Below are positions 27,707-36,470 of a DNA stretch of 64,000 nt, in pieces. Origin of the DNA: Roseibium limicola (GTDB lineage Bacteria > Pseudomonadota > Alphaproteobacteria > Rhizobiales > Stappiaceae); contig NZ_JAFLNF010000002.1 of NCBI RefSeq assembly GCF_017313085.1, forward strand, positions 62,001 to 126,000, given 5' to 3'. The notes under the pieces were generated by a model that saw only the letters and a list, made by a program, of their open reading frames with translations, ran no database searches and was not told where the DNA came from. Made by a program: the position numbers and the translations under genes. Positions within the stretch are counted from its first letter, which is position 1. The number at the start of each line of letters is the position of its first letter.

Positions 27707-28076
27707 CTCATGATTTTCTGGTGCAAACATGGACGTGGTTTATGCAGTGGCACATCTGACCCGATGTGATTTCACGAGCGTTTGCACTTAAGCTTTGCTG
27801 GGGCGTGCTAGAGATTTCCAGGATGACATGTCCCCGACAGAATGTCGGTCGGATTGCTTAAGTCGCCCAAAAATACTGCGTATATTCAACCAACACATCT
27901 TTTCAAGCATTGCATCACGGAGGCGGGCAGGGACTGTCTGTGCCCGGCGCCAAATTTGCCAGAGGTTTTCGCGTTCCCGCGCTGCGGCGGATCAGGAGAA
28001 AGCTGATCAACCAGGATTCTGCACTACGCGTTTTTTACCCGGCGGTATGTGGTTTCGGCGCGCTTTGGTGAATTTG
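27707..28076 (+). other. Gene-free stretch upstream of the iron-type ABC operon
   Basis: About 370 bp without a supportable gene before the promoter at 28077. It contains no obvious riboswitch core (no cobalamin-box-like element was recognised). Several small frames are open on both strands but look like chance. Confidence 0.45.
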
Positions 28077-28121
28077 TTGCGCAGTGTTTTGTTAATTTTA
28101 TATACTTGACTATTAAACTCA
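28077..28121 (+). promoter_or_regulatory. Promoter with candidate iron-responsive IRO box (RirA-type)
   Basis: TTGCGC at 28077-28082 and TATACT at 28101-28106 form a promoter with an 18-bp spacer. Directly after the -10, TGA (28107-28109) and TCA (28119-28121) are separated by exactly 9 bases, matching the TGA-N9-TCA consensus described for RirA-controlled iron genes of rhizobial Alphaproteobacteria. The box covers the expected transcription start, a natural repressor position, 65 bp before the binding-protein ATG. This supports iron-repressed expression of the operon; no footprint is available. Confidence 0.55.
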
Positions 28122-28185
28122 TATTTGTTTTCTGAGGCGCGGGATGATCAGTGTTTGTACTGATATCCGGCCAAAGGAGATTGGT

Positions 28186-29253
28186 ATGATTACCCGGGTT
28201 GGAACCTGTCTGGCGTTGTTGATGGCGCTTCCTGTTTTTTCGCCAGCAGCCCTGCATGCTGAGACTGCTTTCATCGATCATCGAGGCAAGACAATCACGC
28301 TTCAGGAACCACCCAAGCGGGTCGTGACAATTGTCCGCTCGACGCCGATCATCTACCGCGCGATCGACGACACGGCCGAGCATATTGCCGGCATGAACAA
28401 GGATTCTCTGGATCGGTATTTCACCAAGGGCATCTACACCGAAATTCTGCCGGAAATGTCTTCCATAGACATCAGCGCGGCCCAGGAAGGCTTCGTCCCG
28501 AATGTGGAAGCGATCCTGGCGATGAAACCGGACGCTGTCATCCAGTGGTCCCATGACGAAAAGCTGATCGAGCCGCTCGAGCGGGTTGGCCTGAAGGTGG
28601 TTGGCTGGAAGTGCTGCACGGAACAGGATCGCCTCGATTACCTGACGCTCACCGGCTACATGACCGGCCGCAACGATCGCGCTCAGGCTATTCTGCAGGC
28701 GCAGCTCGACACATTGAAAGTGTTGGAAGACAAGGTTTCCGGTCTGGAAGCGGCATCGCTTCCTTCCGTTCTGCATGTCGATCAGGTCGGAGATCAAATT
28801 CGCATCATCGCCAATGGCTCGCAGAACCTTGCGCTCAGCGGCGTCACCAATCCGGCCGCCGACGACAGCGGTGAATGGTGGCGCACTGTCGATTTTGAAC
28901 AGCTGCTGGTCTGGAACCCGGACATGATCGTCATTCCGGCCTATGCGACAGAGCTCAATCCGCAGGACTTCTTTGACAATCCACTGCTTTCCAACCTGGA
29001 TGCGGTCAAGGCCAAGCGCGTCTACAAACAGCCGGTGTTCGCCCGCACGCCCGATGCGCCGGAAATCTTTCTGACGTCGGTCTGGCTGGCTGCGGTTGCC
29101 CATGGTGCGGACTATGCACCGGAGTTCGGAACCAAGATCCACGACGTCTACAAACTGATCTATGGCGCCGACCTGACTGCGGATCAGATGAAGGCCATTC
29201 TCGAACTTAAGAACAATGCACCTGCCAAAAACTATGTCGAAGTCTTTGGCTGA
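28186..29253 (+). CDS. Iron-siderophore/corrinoid-type ABC substrate-binding protein
   Basis: A 355-residue periplasmic binding protein of the FhuD/BtuF/FepB class. ATG 28186 follows AAAGGAG, with a Sec signal ending at ALHAE. The class pattern is clear: IDHRGKTITLQEPPKRVVTI, MNKDSLDRYF, VEAILAMKPDAVIQW, the long backbone helix region, and FEQLLVWNPDMIVIP. It is the first gene of an importer operon with FecCD-type permease and ATPase. Ligand is probably a ferric chelate given the IRO-like box upstream; haem or corrinoid cannot be excluded. Confidence 0.87.
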   Translation: MITRVGTCLALLMALPVFSPAALHAETAFIDHRGKTITLQEPPKRVVTIVRSTPIIYRAIDDTAEHIAGMNKDSLDRYFTKGIYTEILPEMSSIDISAAQEGFVPNVEAILAMKPDAVIQWSHDEKLIEPLERVGLKVVGWKCCTEQDRLDYLTLTGYMTGRNDRAQAILQAQLDTLKVLEDKVSGLEAASLPSVLHVDQVGDQIRIIANGSQNLALSGVTNPAADDSGEWWRTVDFEQLLVWNPDMIVIPAYATELNPQDFFDNPLLSNLDAVKAKRVYKQPVFARTPDAPEIFLTSVWLAAVAHGADYAPEFGTKIHDVYKLIYGADLTADQMKAILELKNNAPAKNYVEVFG

Positions 29254-30316
29254 GGCTCCTTTTCCCGGACATGAGAAGCGCGGAACCTGGCGGAGACTGG
29301 CAACAGTCTCCGTTCTTCCGGTACTGCTCATCTTGCTTGTTCTGGCGATCCTGTATTCCGTCACGATTGGCCGATATAATCTCTCCGTTCACGAGGTCGC
29401 GCTGATCCTGATTGACAACATTCAACCGGTCGCTCAGCCGAGCTGGGAGCCGGTGGAAGCGGTTGTCGTCGAACAGGTCCGCCTGCCTCGGATCATTGCA
29501 GCCGTCATCATCGGCTTCGGCCTGTCGATTTCCGGCGCGTCCCTGCAGGGGCTGTTTCGCAACCCGCTGGTCGACCCGGGTATCATCGGCGTGACGTCCG
29601 GCGCTGGGTTTGGTGGAACGCTGGCGATCCTCCTCGGCATGCAAGGCTATACCAAGCTTTCGACGGCGTTCCTGTTCGGACTGTGCAGCATCTTTCTGGT
29701 GAAATTTCTGTCGACTGTGCGCGGACGCACCAGCATGTTGACCCTGGTTCTGGCGGGGGTTGTCATCTCAGCCTTCTTTTCCGCCGCGATTTCAATCGCT
29801 AAATTGCTGGCCGATCCGTTCCAGAAGCTGCCAGCCATTACCTATTGGCTGATGGGAAGCATCGCCTCCACCAGCTATTCGGACGTGCTGTTGATCGCCG
29901 TCGCCGTCGTGCCAGCATCCATCGCGATCTATCTTCTGCGCTTCCAGATCAACCTCATGTCGTTGGGGGAAGAAAAGGCCCGCGCCCTGGGGACCCGGGT
30001 TGTGCTGGTGCAATGGATTATCCTTTTGGCGTCGGCGCTCATTTCGGCGGGTGTTGTCGCCACGTCCGGCATTATCGGCTGGGTCGGGCTGGTGATCCCG
30101 CATGTGGCCCGGGCCATCGTCGGCGCCGATCACAAGCGGTTGCTGCCGGTCTCCGGAATTATCGGCGCGATCTATCTTTTGATGGTCGACAACCTGTCTC
30201 GCACCCTGACGACGTCGGAGATACCTCTGGGCATTATCACCGCCCTCGTGGGGGTTCCGGTGTTTGCGATCATCTTGCGGCGGCTGCACACGGTCGGGGG
30301 ATGGTCAAGTGATTGA
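29234..30316 (+). CDS. FecCD-family ABC permease
   Basis: A 360-residue polytopic permease (about 9-10 helices) of the iron-chelate/vitamin B12 group. Typical segments: VEQVRLPRIIAAVIIGFGLS, SGASLQGLFRNPLVDPGIIG, ALGTRVVLVQWIILLASAL, GIIGWVGLVIPHVARAIVGA and SEIPLGIITALVGVPVFAII. ATG 29234 overlaps the end of the binding-protein gene by 20 bp; ATG 29216 is an alternative. A single permease gene implies a homodimeric channel. Confidence 0.92.
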   Translation: MSKSLAEAPFPGHEKRGTWRRLATVSVLPVLLILLVLAILYSVTIGRYNLSVHEVALILIDNIQPVAQPSWEPVEAVVVEQVRLPRIIAAVIIGFGLSISGASLQGLFRNPLVDPGIIGVTSGAGFGGTLAILLGMQGYTKLSTAFLFGLCSIFLVKFLSTVRGRTSMLTLVLAGVVISAFFSAAISIAKLLADPFQKLPAITYWLMGSIASTSYSDVLLIAVAVVPASIAIYLLRFQINLMSLGEEKARALGTRVVLVQWIILLASALISAGVVATSGIIGWVGLVIPHVARAIVGADHKRLLPVSGIIGAIYLLMVDNLSRTLTTSEIPLGIITALVGVPVFAIILRRLHTVGGWSSD

Positions 30317-31076
30317 AGTCAGAAACCTTACGGTCGAGCGCGGAGGGAAACCTATCCTTTCGGGCTATGAGTTCTCTCTCGAAGCGGGCGGAATTTTGGC
30401 CGTTCTCGGCGCCAATGGTGTCGGCAAAACGACACTCATCAACACGCTGATCGGTGTTCTCAAGCCGCGGCAAGGAACGGTTCAGGTGAAGGGAAAAGTC
30501 GGCTTTGTGCCGCAGCTGTTTGAGGTTCCCTTCGCCTATTCCTGCCTCGACATTGCGTTGATGGGACGCGCGCGCCACCTTGGCCTGTTCGGCTCTCCGG
30601 GCAAGAAGGACTTTGAAATTGTCCGCCATTATTTCCGGATGCTCGGCATTGAAAGCTTGGAAACGCACGCATTCAATGCTCTCAGCGGCGGGCAGCGTCA
30701 GCTGGTAATGATCGCCCAGGCGCTGGTATCGGAATGCGAGCTGCTGGTGCTCGATGAGCCCTGCGCGGCACTTGATTACAAAAACCAGGACAAGGTTCTG
30801 AAACTGCTTCACCAGCTGCAGACGGAGCATGGGCTGACGATCATCTTTTCGACCCACATGCCGCAGCATGCCGTGGAAATCGCCACGGATGTGCTCTTGA
30901 TGACCAGCGGAACACACTTCATGAGGGGGAAGACGGTGGATGTGCTCACATCCGAGAACCTCTCCACACTATACGACCTCCCGATTGCGCGGGCGAACTT
31001 CGACGGATTGCCCAAACATACGTTTGCCCCGGTCTTCAGGCAGCAGGAGGTTCGCAACGATGGACGAAGCGACTAA
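30309..31076 (+). CDS. ABC transporter ATP-binding protein (iron-chelate type)
   Basis: A 255-residue ATPase. Walker A GANGVGKTTLINTLIG (about residues 36-51), signature LSGGQRQLVMIAQALV, Walker B LLVLDEPCAALDY, switch histidine in FSTHMPQHAVEI. The GTG start at 30309 overlaps the permease stop by 8 bp and sits behind GGGGGATGG. FepC/FhuC-like. The 3' end overlaps the next gene by 17 bp. Confidence 0.9.
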   Translation: MIEVRNLTVERGGKPILSGYEFSLEAGGILAVLGANGVGKTTLINTLIGVLKPRQGTVQVKGKVGFVPQLFEVPFAYSCLDIALMGRARHLGLFGSPGKKDFEIVRHYFRMLGIESLETHAFNALSGGQRQLVMIAQALVSECELLVLDEPCAALDYKNQDKVLKLLHQLQTEHGLTIIFSTHMPQHAVEIATDVLLMTSGTHFMRGKTVDVLTSENLSTLYDLPIARANFDGLPKHTFAPVFRQQEVRNDGRSD

Positions 31077-32358
31077 GCGTATGAAAGGCATTGCCTTTAT
31101 TCACTGGGGCAACGGCTGGCAGCTGCGAAGTTGTCAGGATTTCCGCTATTACATCGACGATCTCATCTACATTCATGACCTGCCGAAAGTTGACCTGTCC
31201 GCCTATCACGCGGTGATCATGCCCGACGCAATGGACGCCGAGGCACCGCGGTCCCATGCGCGGCAGCTGAATGCCTATCTTCATGACGGCGGGTTTCTGA
31301 TTGTCTGCCTGCAGGGCCACGCCGACTGGCTCGACGTTCCCGGACTCGAATGGCGACCGGGCAATTGCCGCGACTGGCTGTGGTGGACGAAAGGCGAAAA
31401 GCTTGAGGTCCGTCTCTCCGATCCGGTCCACCCGATCACTGCATCCCTGCCGATGGCTCATATGAGCTGGCACTGGGGTGGCTCCTACAATGTGCCCGAA
31501 GGTGCACGCTCCATTCTGGAAATCGACGACAGCGGGAGGAGTCTGTTTCTCGACTTTCCGATGCTTCCCGGTGGTGGGCGCCTGCTGCTGACGACCCTGG
31601 ATCCGCATTCGCATAACGGCCAGCGGTTCATGCCGGCGACGACGCGTTTCTTGCAGTCGTTCTATCCGTGGTTGAACCGGGAGCTGGGCATCGAGCGGTG
31701 CGTTCCGAACCGCTTCACCTATCTGCAATGTTCTCACGTGCCCAGCGAGTGGCATCCGGAGTGGATTGAACGCAGCCTTCAGGAGGCCGGGTTCGAGACG
31801 CTGTTTGCACCGCTTTATGATCTCGGGGCTGACCTATTGGCCAAAACCGACACGCTCTACATTCCCAGCAGCCACGACGAATTCTTCTTGAAGTCTAGGG
31901 CCGACGAATTGGTGGCGTTTCTGGCGCGAGGCGGCAACCTCATCATCTGCGCGGAGCCCTGCCAACCGTGGCTTCCCTTCATGGCGCCATTTCAGGCCGT
32001 GCCCCCAAGACCCTTCACCAATATCAAGGTTAGGATACGCGACGACCGCTTTGGCATCTTCTCTGGTCTGGGGGAGAATTTCGATGGCTGGCAGGGTGTC
32101 TTCGGGCAGTATGCGCGCGGATGGACCGACATGCCACCGGGGGCGCTGTGGCTGACGGATGTCGGCGCCAAAGAGGACCCAAAGCCGGCCGACTGGATCT
32201 GGCGCTATCCGACCACAACAGGCCGAGGTGGCTTCGTCTTCATGCACAATGGCGACAACATGACACGCTATCCGGATCATGGCCCGGGCAAGGAAGCGCT
32301 GGTTACCAACATAGCGCTCGCCGTGAAGAGGCTGTCGCTTGGGGAGATGTTGTTCTAG
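31060..32358 (+). CDS. Unrecognised protein with two glutamine-amidotransferase-like halves, iron operon
   Basis: A 432-residue predicted cytoplasmic protein (no signal peptide) translated from ATG 31060 inside the ATPase gene. I do not recognise a named family. Two segments look alike: YHAVIMPDAMDAEAP with LNAYLHDGGFLIVCLQGH (about residues 48-90) and DTLYIPSSHDEFF with LVAFLARGGNLIICAEPC (about 265-308). Each has the beta-strand, helix, glycine turn, strand order of class I glutamine-amidotransferase or ThuA-like folds, and the strand following GG ends at the nucleophile-elbow position with Q-G-H or E-P-C. A complete Cys-His-Glu triad is not obvious, so it may be non-catalytic. Its coupling to the importer suggests a role with the imported chelate or in control. 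Trp is frequent (WHWGG, WLWW). Confidence 0.6.
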   Translation: MDEATKRMKGIAFIHWGNGWQLRSCQDFRYYIDDLIYIHDLPKVDLSAYHAVIMPDAMDAEAPRSHARQLNAYLHDGGFLIVCLQGHADWLDVPGLEWRPGNCRDWLWWTKGEKLEVRLSDPVHPITASLPMAHMSWHWGGSYNVPEGARSILEIDDSGRSLFLDFPMLPGGGRLLLTTLDPHSHNGQRFMPATTRFLQSFYPWLNRELGIERCVPNRFTYLQCSHVPSEWHPEWIERSLQEAGFETLFAPLYDLGADLLAKTDTLYIPSSHDEFFLKSRADELVAFLARGGNLIICAEPCQPWLPFMAPFQAVPPRPFTNIKVRIRDDRFGIFSGLGENFDGWQGVFGQYARGWTDMPPGALWLTDVGAKEDPKPADWIWRYPTTTGRGGFVFMHNGDNMTRYPDHGPGKEALVTNIALAVKRLSLGEMLF

Positions 32359-32415
32359 CGGGCGTCGGTTTCTCACGAGATCTCCGCAATGTCCGCGTTT
32401 GTCGTTTTAATTGGG

Positions 32416-32467
32416 AACGCCGTTCCTGGTCGTGATCGGGTGCACAAAAAAATGCGAGAACGGCGTT
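32416..32467. terminator. Inverted repeat between convergent genes, possible terminator
   Basis: AACGCCGTTC at 32416-32425 is matched by its exact reverse complement GAACGGCGTT at 32458-32467, with a 32-base loop holding an A7 run. It lies between the convergent iron operon and the lyase gene (199 bp apart). The long loop makes it an untypical intrinsic terminator. Confidence 0.3.
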
Positions 32468-32557
32468 ACGCTTCTGTATTGTCTTCAAAGCGCCGCCGCT
32501 CCTGATGCTCCCAGCCGTTGTATGTCGGTCGCCAGGGCATCTTTGCGCTATTGGAGG

Positions 32558-33934
32558 CTAATCGATCAAAGCCACGTCTGACGAGCTTGTCGATGACCTG
32601 CTCTTGAGCCCTCCTGCCATCCTGCGGGCAACGGTGGCTGCGTCTCGGGCAATTGCGGAGCTGTCGCCGCAATAGCCAGCCGGGTCGAGTGCTGCGGTGA
32701 TCTCTGCCTCGCTTAGATGCGCCAGGATGGCGCTGTCCTTGCGCAGGGCTTCAGTGACAGTGATTTCCGGATCGGGAAGGTGCTCTATTGCGTGGTGGAT
32801 CAGGTCATGTGCCTCGGACCTACCGGTCATCGGGGCAAGCAACATCATCAGTCGTTCGGTCGCAATGGCGCCCCCGGTCTGATTGGCGTTGTCTTTCATT
32901 TTCGCAGCTTGGACTTCAGTTCGCGCTAGCAGGTTTTCGAACCGCTGGGCCATTTCCCAGGCGAGCGGTATGGCCCGGTCGAGGACGGAACTCAGCAACT
33001 GATTGGTGGCTGAATCCCCTTCATGGCTTGAGCGACCGGTTTCCATCGCCGGGGCGGCGAGGTTGCGCAGTTCGGCCGCGTCCGCGAGGACCCGCACGAC
33101 GTATTTCGGATTAATCTTGTGCGGCATCGTCGAAGACCCGACGGTACCATCGTCCAGCCGTTCGGTGATCTCGCCGATCTCCTGCGTCATCAGCAAATAA
33201 AGCTCAGAGGCGATACGTTCGATCGTCATGGCAAGAAGAGACTGCTGCACGATATAGTCGGCGAAGAGATCATTGTTCGATCTTCCGGGCACCAGTAGCT
33301 CGCTCAGATCCAACCGCGCAGCAAGCCTCCGATTCAGCTCTCGTCCCTGCGGGCCGAATGCATGCATCGCTCCCACAGCGCCGCCAAACGGCAGGGCAAA
33401 GAGACGACGTCCACCGCCTTCTAGACGGTTAATGGAACGAGAAAGCTCCTCGATCCAGCCGGCAACCTTGAACCCGAAGGTGATTGGCAGGGCATGCTGG
33501 CGGTTGGTGCGCCCTGCCATGAGCGTATCCGCATGGGTCTCTGCCATTTCTGCAAGCAGCAGCAGGGCCGAGGCCAAGATTTTGCGGATTTCTAGATCAG
33601 CTTCCCGCACCAGCAGGATCCGCCCGGTCTGCATCACGTTCTGGGTTGTCGCGCCCCAGTGGACATAGTCGCCCGCCTTGCCGGCGGCCTTGGCCAAAAG
33701 TCGCGTCAACGACAAGATTGGCGCATGGGTGATGCGGATATCGGCCTCGAGTGCATCGACACCAATCCGGTCGAGCACGGCCACCGCGCGAATGCCGCGC
33801 GCTGCACTCTCGGGTATCATCCCCATGTCGGCCTGGACCTCGGCCAATGTGGCTTCGACGTCAAGCCACGATTGCCAGAGCGTCTCGCGTGCGAACAATG
33901 TGCTCGGCGTCAGGACCGGCGTACTCAGCGTCAT
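32558..33934 (-). CDS. Fumarase/aspartase-superfamily lyase (PcaB/adenylosuccinate lyase-like)
   Basis: A 458-residue lyase. The superfamily signature GSSTMPHKINPKYVV (catalytic serine loop) is near residue 270, preceded by GATTQNVMQTGRILL (about residues 92-106) and TNRQHALPITFGFK; all three conserved regions are present. The MPHK form is that of the PurB/PcaB branch. Enzymes of this fold eliminate an amine, alcohol or carbanion to release fumarate, or cycloisomerise carboxymuconate. Here it is the last gene of an oligopeptide-type importer operon with no protocatechuate genes beside it, so cleavage of an imported N-substituted aspartate-like compound is my inference. ATG 33934 has GAAGGA 6 bases upstream; ATG 33955, overlapping the previous stop as ATGA, is an alternative. 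Confidence 0.8.
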   Translation of the reverse strand: MTLSTPVLTPSTLFARETLWQSWLDVEATLAEVQADMGMIPESAARGIRAVAVLDRIGVDALEADIRITHAPILSLTRLLAKAAGKAGDYVHWGATTQNVMQTGRILLVREADLEIRKILASALLLLAEMAETHADTLMAGRTNRQHALPITFGFKVAGWIEELSRSINRLEGGGRRLFALPFGGAVGAMHAFGPQGRELNRRLAARLDLSELLVPGRSNNDLFADYIVQQSLLAMTIERIASELYLLMTQEIGEITERLDDGTVGSSTMPHKINPKYVVRVLADAAELRNLAAPAMETGRSSHEGDSATNQLLSSVLDRAIPLAWEMAQRFENLLARTEVQAAKMKDNANQTGGAIATERLMMLLAPMTGRSEAHDLIHHAIEHLPDPEITVTEALRKDSAILAHLSEAEITAALDPAGYCGDSSAIARDAATVARRMAGGLKSRSSTSSSDVALID

Positions 33935-33951
33935 TTGATTTCCTTCGGATG

Positions 33952-35559
33952 TCATACGGTTTCAAAGCGAGGCGCCGCCTCAAGCAATCGCGCAGTGTAG
34001 TCGTTGGTCGGGTGCGAAAGCACCGCGCTGGCGGTGCCCTCTTCGACGATCCTGCCGTTCCGCATGACGGCCACCCTGTCAGCCGTCTGGTGGACGACAG
34101 CCATGTCATGGGTAATCAACAGCGTGGTCAGGTTCATCTGGTCGCGCAACTCGTCCAGAAGGTCGAGGATCTGCGCCTGCACGGACACATCCAGCGCCGA
34201 GGTCGGCTCGTCGCAGATCAGCGCTTTGGGACGGGTCACCAGCGCACGGGCGATGGCGACGCGCTGGCGCTGGCCACCCGAAAGCTGCGAGGGATAGGCA
34301 TGGAGCAACCGGATGGGAAGCCGCACCCGTTCCATCATCTCTTTCACGGCTGCCAGATTGGTGGCGCTGTCGCGTTCGCCCCGTAGCATTAACGGGCGGG
34401 AGATTATCTCGGACAGCCGCCGACGTGGGTTTAGCGAGGTGTAGGGATCCTGAAACACCGGCTGAACAAAGGCTGCGCGTTCGGTCGGCGGGATCTGGTC
34501 AATCGGGCGACCGATCAGATCGATTTCGCCCGAGGTGGCGTGGTCGAGCCCGAGCAGTATCCGCGCCAGTGTCGACTTGCCCGATCCGCTTTCACCGATA
34601 AGCGCCAGCGTTTCGCCGCGTTTTACCGACAACGACACACCGTCCAATGCCTTGATGTCCCGTTTCGGACCAAAGAGGCCTTTTCTGGCGGTATAGATGC
34701 GGCTGACATCCCGCGCGACGATCACATCCTCCACCCGCGGTGTGGCAGGGGCGGGACGCCCCGGTGTGCCGTCCAAACGCGGGACGGCGGCAAGCAACTT
34801 GCGGGTGTAGTCATGCTGCGGTGCATACAGCACTTGCTGCGCCGTGCCCTGTTCCACCAATTCCCCGGCAAACATCACGGCCACCCGGTCAGTCCGCTGC
34901 GCCACCACTGCCAGATCGTGACTGATCAGGATCAGGCCCATCTGACGTTCGCGTCGCAGATCGTCCAAAAGGTCCAGGATTTGCGCCTGCACTGTTACGT
35001 CCAGCGCCGTGGTTGGCTCGTCGGCGATCAGCAGGTCCGGGTCGAGCATCAGCGTCATCGCGATCATCACGCGCTGCCTTTGTCCGCCGGACATTTGGTG
35101 CGGGTACTGGCTCATCCGGTCTTCCGGATCGGGAATTCCGACACGGTCCAGCAGGGTGACCGCTTTCTTGTGTGCAGCGGCGGCTGACATCAGGCCACGG
35201 GCAACGGACGCTTCGGTCATTTGCCGCCCGATCGTGTAGACCGGATTGAGCGAGGTCATCGGCTCCTGAAAGATCATCCCTATACGTGGTCCGGCGATGG
35301 AACGATAAAACTGCGCATCTTCAAGGTCCGGCAATTGCACTCCGTCATAGGCCATGCTGGTTGCCTGATATTCAGCGCTGCGTGGCAACAGACGCATCAG
35401 GGCCAGTGCCGTCATTGACTTACCAGAGCCGCTTTCGCCAACGATTCCCAGGGCCTCGCCCCGGTTCAGCTCAAGTGTGAGGTCGCGCACCACACGCAGT
35501 GGGCCATTGGGTGAGCGCAGCGTGATGTTCAGGTGATTGATGTCCAGCAACGCAGTCAT
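33952..35559 (-). CDS. Fused two-domain oligopeptide-type ABC ATPase (DppD-DppF)
   Basis: A 535-residue protein containing two complete ATPase units. First half: Walker A GESGSGKSMTALALM (about residues 37-51), signature MSGGQRQRVMIAMTLM, Walker B LLIADEPTTALD. Second half: GESGSGKSTLARILLG (about 320), signature LSGGQRQRVAIARALV, Walker B ALICDEPTSALD. In most Dpp/Opp systems these are separate genes; the fused form is a known variant. ATG 35559 overlaps the permease stop (ATGA). It energises the importer encoded upstream. Confidence 0.93.
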   Translation of the reverse strand: MTALLDINHLNITLRSPNGPLRVVRDLTLELNRGEALGIVGESGSGKSMTALALMRLLPRSAEYQATSMAYDGVQLPDLEDAQFYRSIAGPRIGMIFQEPMTSLNPVYTIGRQMTEASVARGLMSAAAAHKKAVTLLDRVGIPDPEDRMSQYPHQMSGGQRQRVMIAMTLMLDPDLLIADEPTTALDVTVQAQILDLLDDLRRERQMGLILISHDLAVVAQRTDRVAVMFAGELVEQGTAQQVLYAPQHDYTRKLLAAVPRLDGTPGRPAPATPRVEDVIVARDVSRIYTARKGLFGPKRDIKALDGVSLSVKRGETLALIGESGSGKSTLARILLGLDHATSGEIDLIGRPIDQIPPTERAAFVQPVFQDPYTSLNPRRRLSEIISRPLMLRGERDSATNLAAVKEMMERVRLPIRLLHAYPSQLSGGQRQRVAIARALVTRPKALICDEPTSALDVSVQAQILDLLDELRDQMNLTTLLITHDMAVVHQTADRVAVMRNGRIVEEGTASAVLSHPTNDYTARLLEAAPRFETV

Positions 35560-36470
35560 TCGTTTCGGCCCTCCGGTGAGGTGATGTCGCGCAGCCCGTC
35601 TCCCATGAGGTTGGCTCCGATAACGAGAAGGAAGAGACAGATGCCAGGCAGGATCACGAGCCACGGGCGATAGAACATGGCTTGCTTGCCCTCTGCGATC
35701 ATCAGTCCCCAGGATGGTGTCGGGGGTTGGATGCCGACGCCGAGGAAGCTCAGCGAGCTTTCGGCAAGGATTGCGATGCCAAGCTCGAAGGTGAAGATCA
35801 CGATGATTGACGACATGAGGTTCGGCAGGATCTCGTGCCAGATGATCTGACGTGGGCTGGCCCCTGCCGCCGCAGCGGCGGCGACAAAGTCGAGAGAGCG
35901 GATGCGTTGTGTTGCTGCGCGTGTGACCACCAGGTAGTAGGTCCAGTGGAGCACACCGACAATGCCGATCACCACCCAGATCGACGGGCCGATGATGAAG
36001 ACGAGCGCCATGGCAAGCAGCAGTCCCGGCAGGGCCAACTGCGCTGTGAGAAGAAAGCTGATACTGTGGTCGGCCCAGCCGCCGAAATAGCCAGCGATCA
36101 CGCCCAGTGTCACGCCGATCAGCAGGCCCACGGTCGCGGCACCCAGGCCAATGGTGATTGAAACGCGGGTTCCATAGATCAGACGGCTCAGGTAATCGCG
36201 ACCATTCTGGTCTGTGCCCAAGAGATAGTCCCAGGTGCCGCCTTCACTCCAGACCGGCGGCAGCATCCTGTCGGCAAGGGACTGCTCGAACGGACTGTGC
36301 GGAGCCAGCACCGGAGCGAGGAGTGCCACGATGGCGATGATCAAGATCAGCGTTGCGCCGATCAGGAAGCCCTTGTGGCCGAACATCCGCTGGCGGAAAA
36401 TCTGACCTGGTGTCAGCAGCGTGGTTTGGTCGAGTTCCACCGCGGCTAGTGTGATGTCGCTGTCGGTCAT
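35556..36470 (-). CDS. Oligopeptide-type ABC permease (DppC-like)
   Basis: A 304-residue permease with the N-terminal OppC-type leader helix (GHKGFLIGATLILIIAIVAL) and the motif LLGTDQNGRDYLSRLIYGTR at about residues 84-103. The coupling region reads AAAAAGASPRQIIWHEILPN. Start overlaps the DppB-like stop by 4 bp and the stop overlaps the ATPase start by 4 bp. Confidence 0.93.
   Translation of the reverse strand: MTDSDITLAAVELDQTTLLTPGQIFRQRMFGHKGFLIGATLILIIAIVALLAPVLAPHSPFEQSLADRMLPPVWSEGGTWDYLLGTDQNGRDYLSRLIYGTRVSITIGLGAATVGLLIGVTLGVIAGYFGGWADHSISFLLTAQLALPGLLLAMALVFIIGPSIWVVIGIVGVLHWTYYLVVTRAATQRIRSLDFVAAAAAAGASPRQIIWHEILPNLMSSIIVIFTFELGIAILAESSLSFLGVGIQPPTPSWGLMIAEGKQAMFYRPWLVILPGICLFLLVIGANLMGDGLRDITSPEGRNE

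Noticed and set aside
28024..29364. A 446-codon minus-strand frame
   Set aside because: It is antisense to the iron-type binding protein and has no domain resemblance.
32558..33934. Calling the lyase pcaB or purB outright
   Set aside because: The signature fits both branches and the surroundings fit neither beta-ketoadipate nor purine synthesis.
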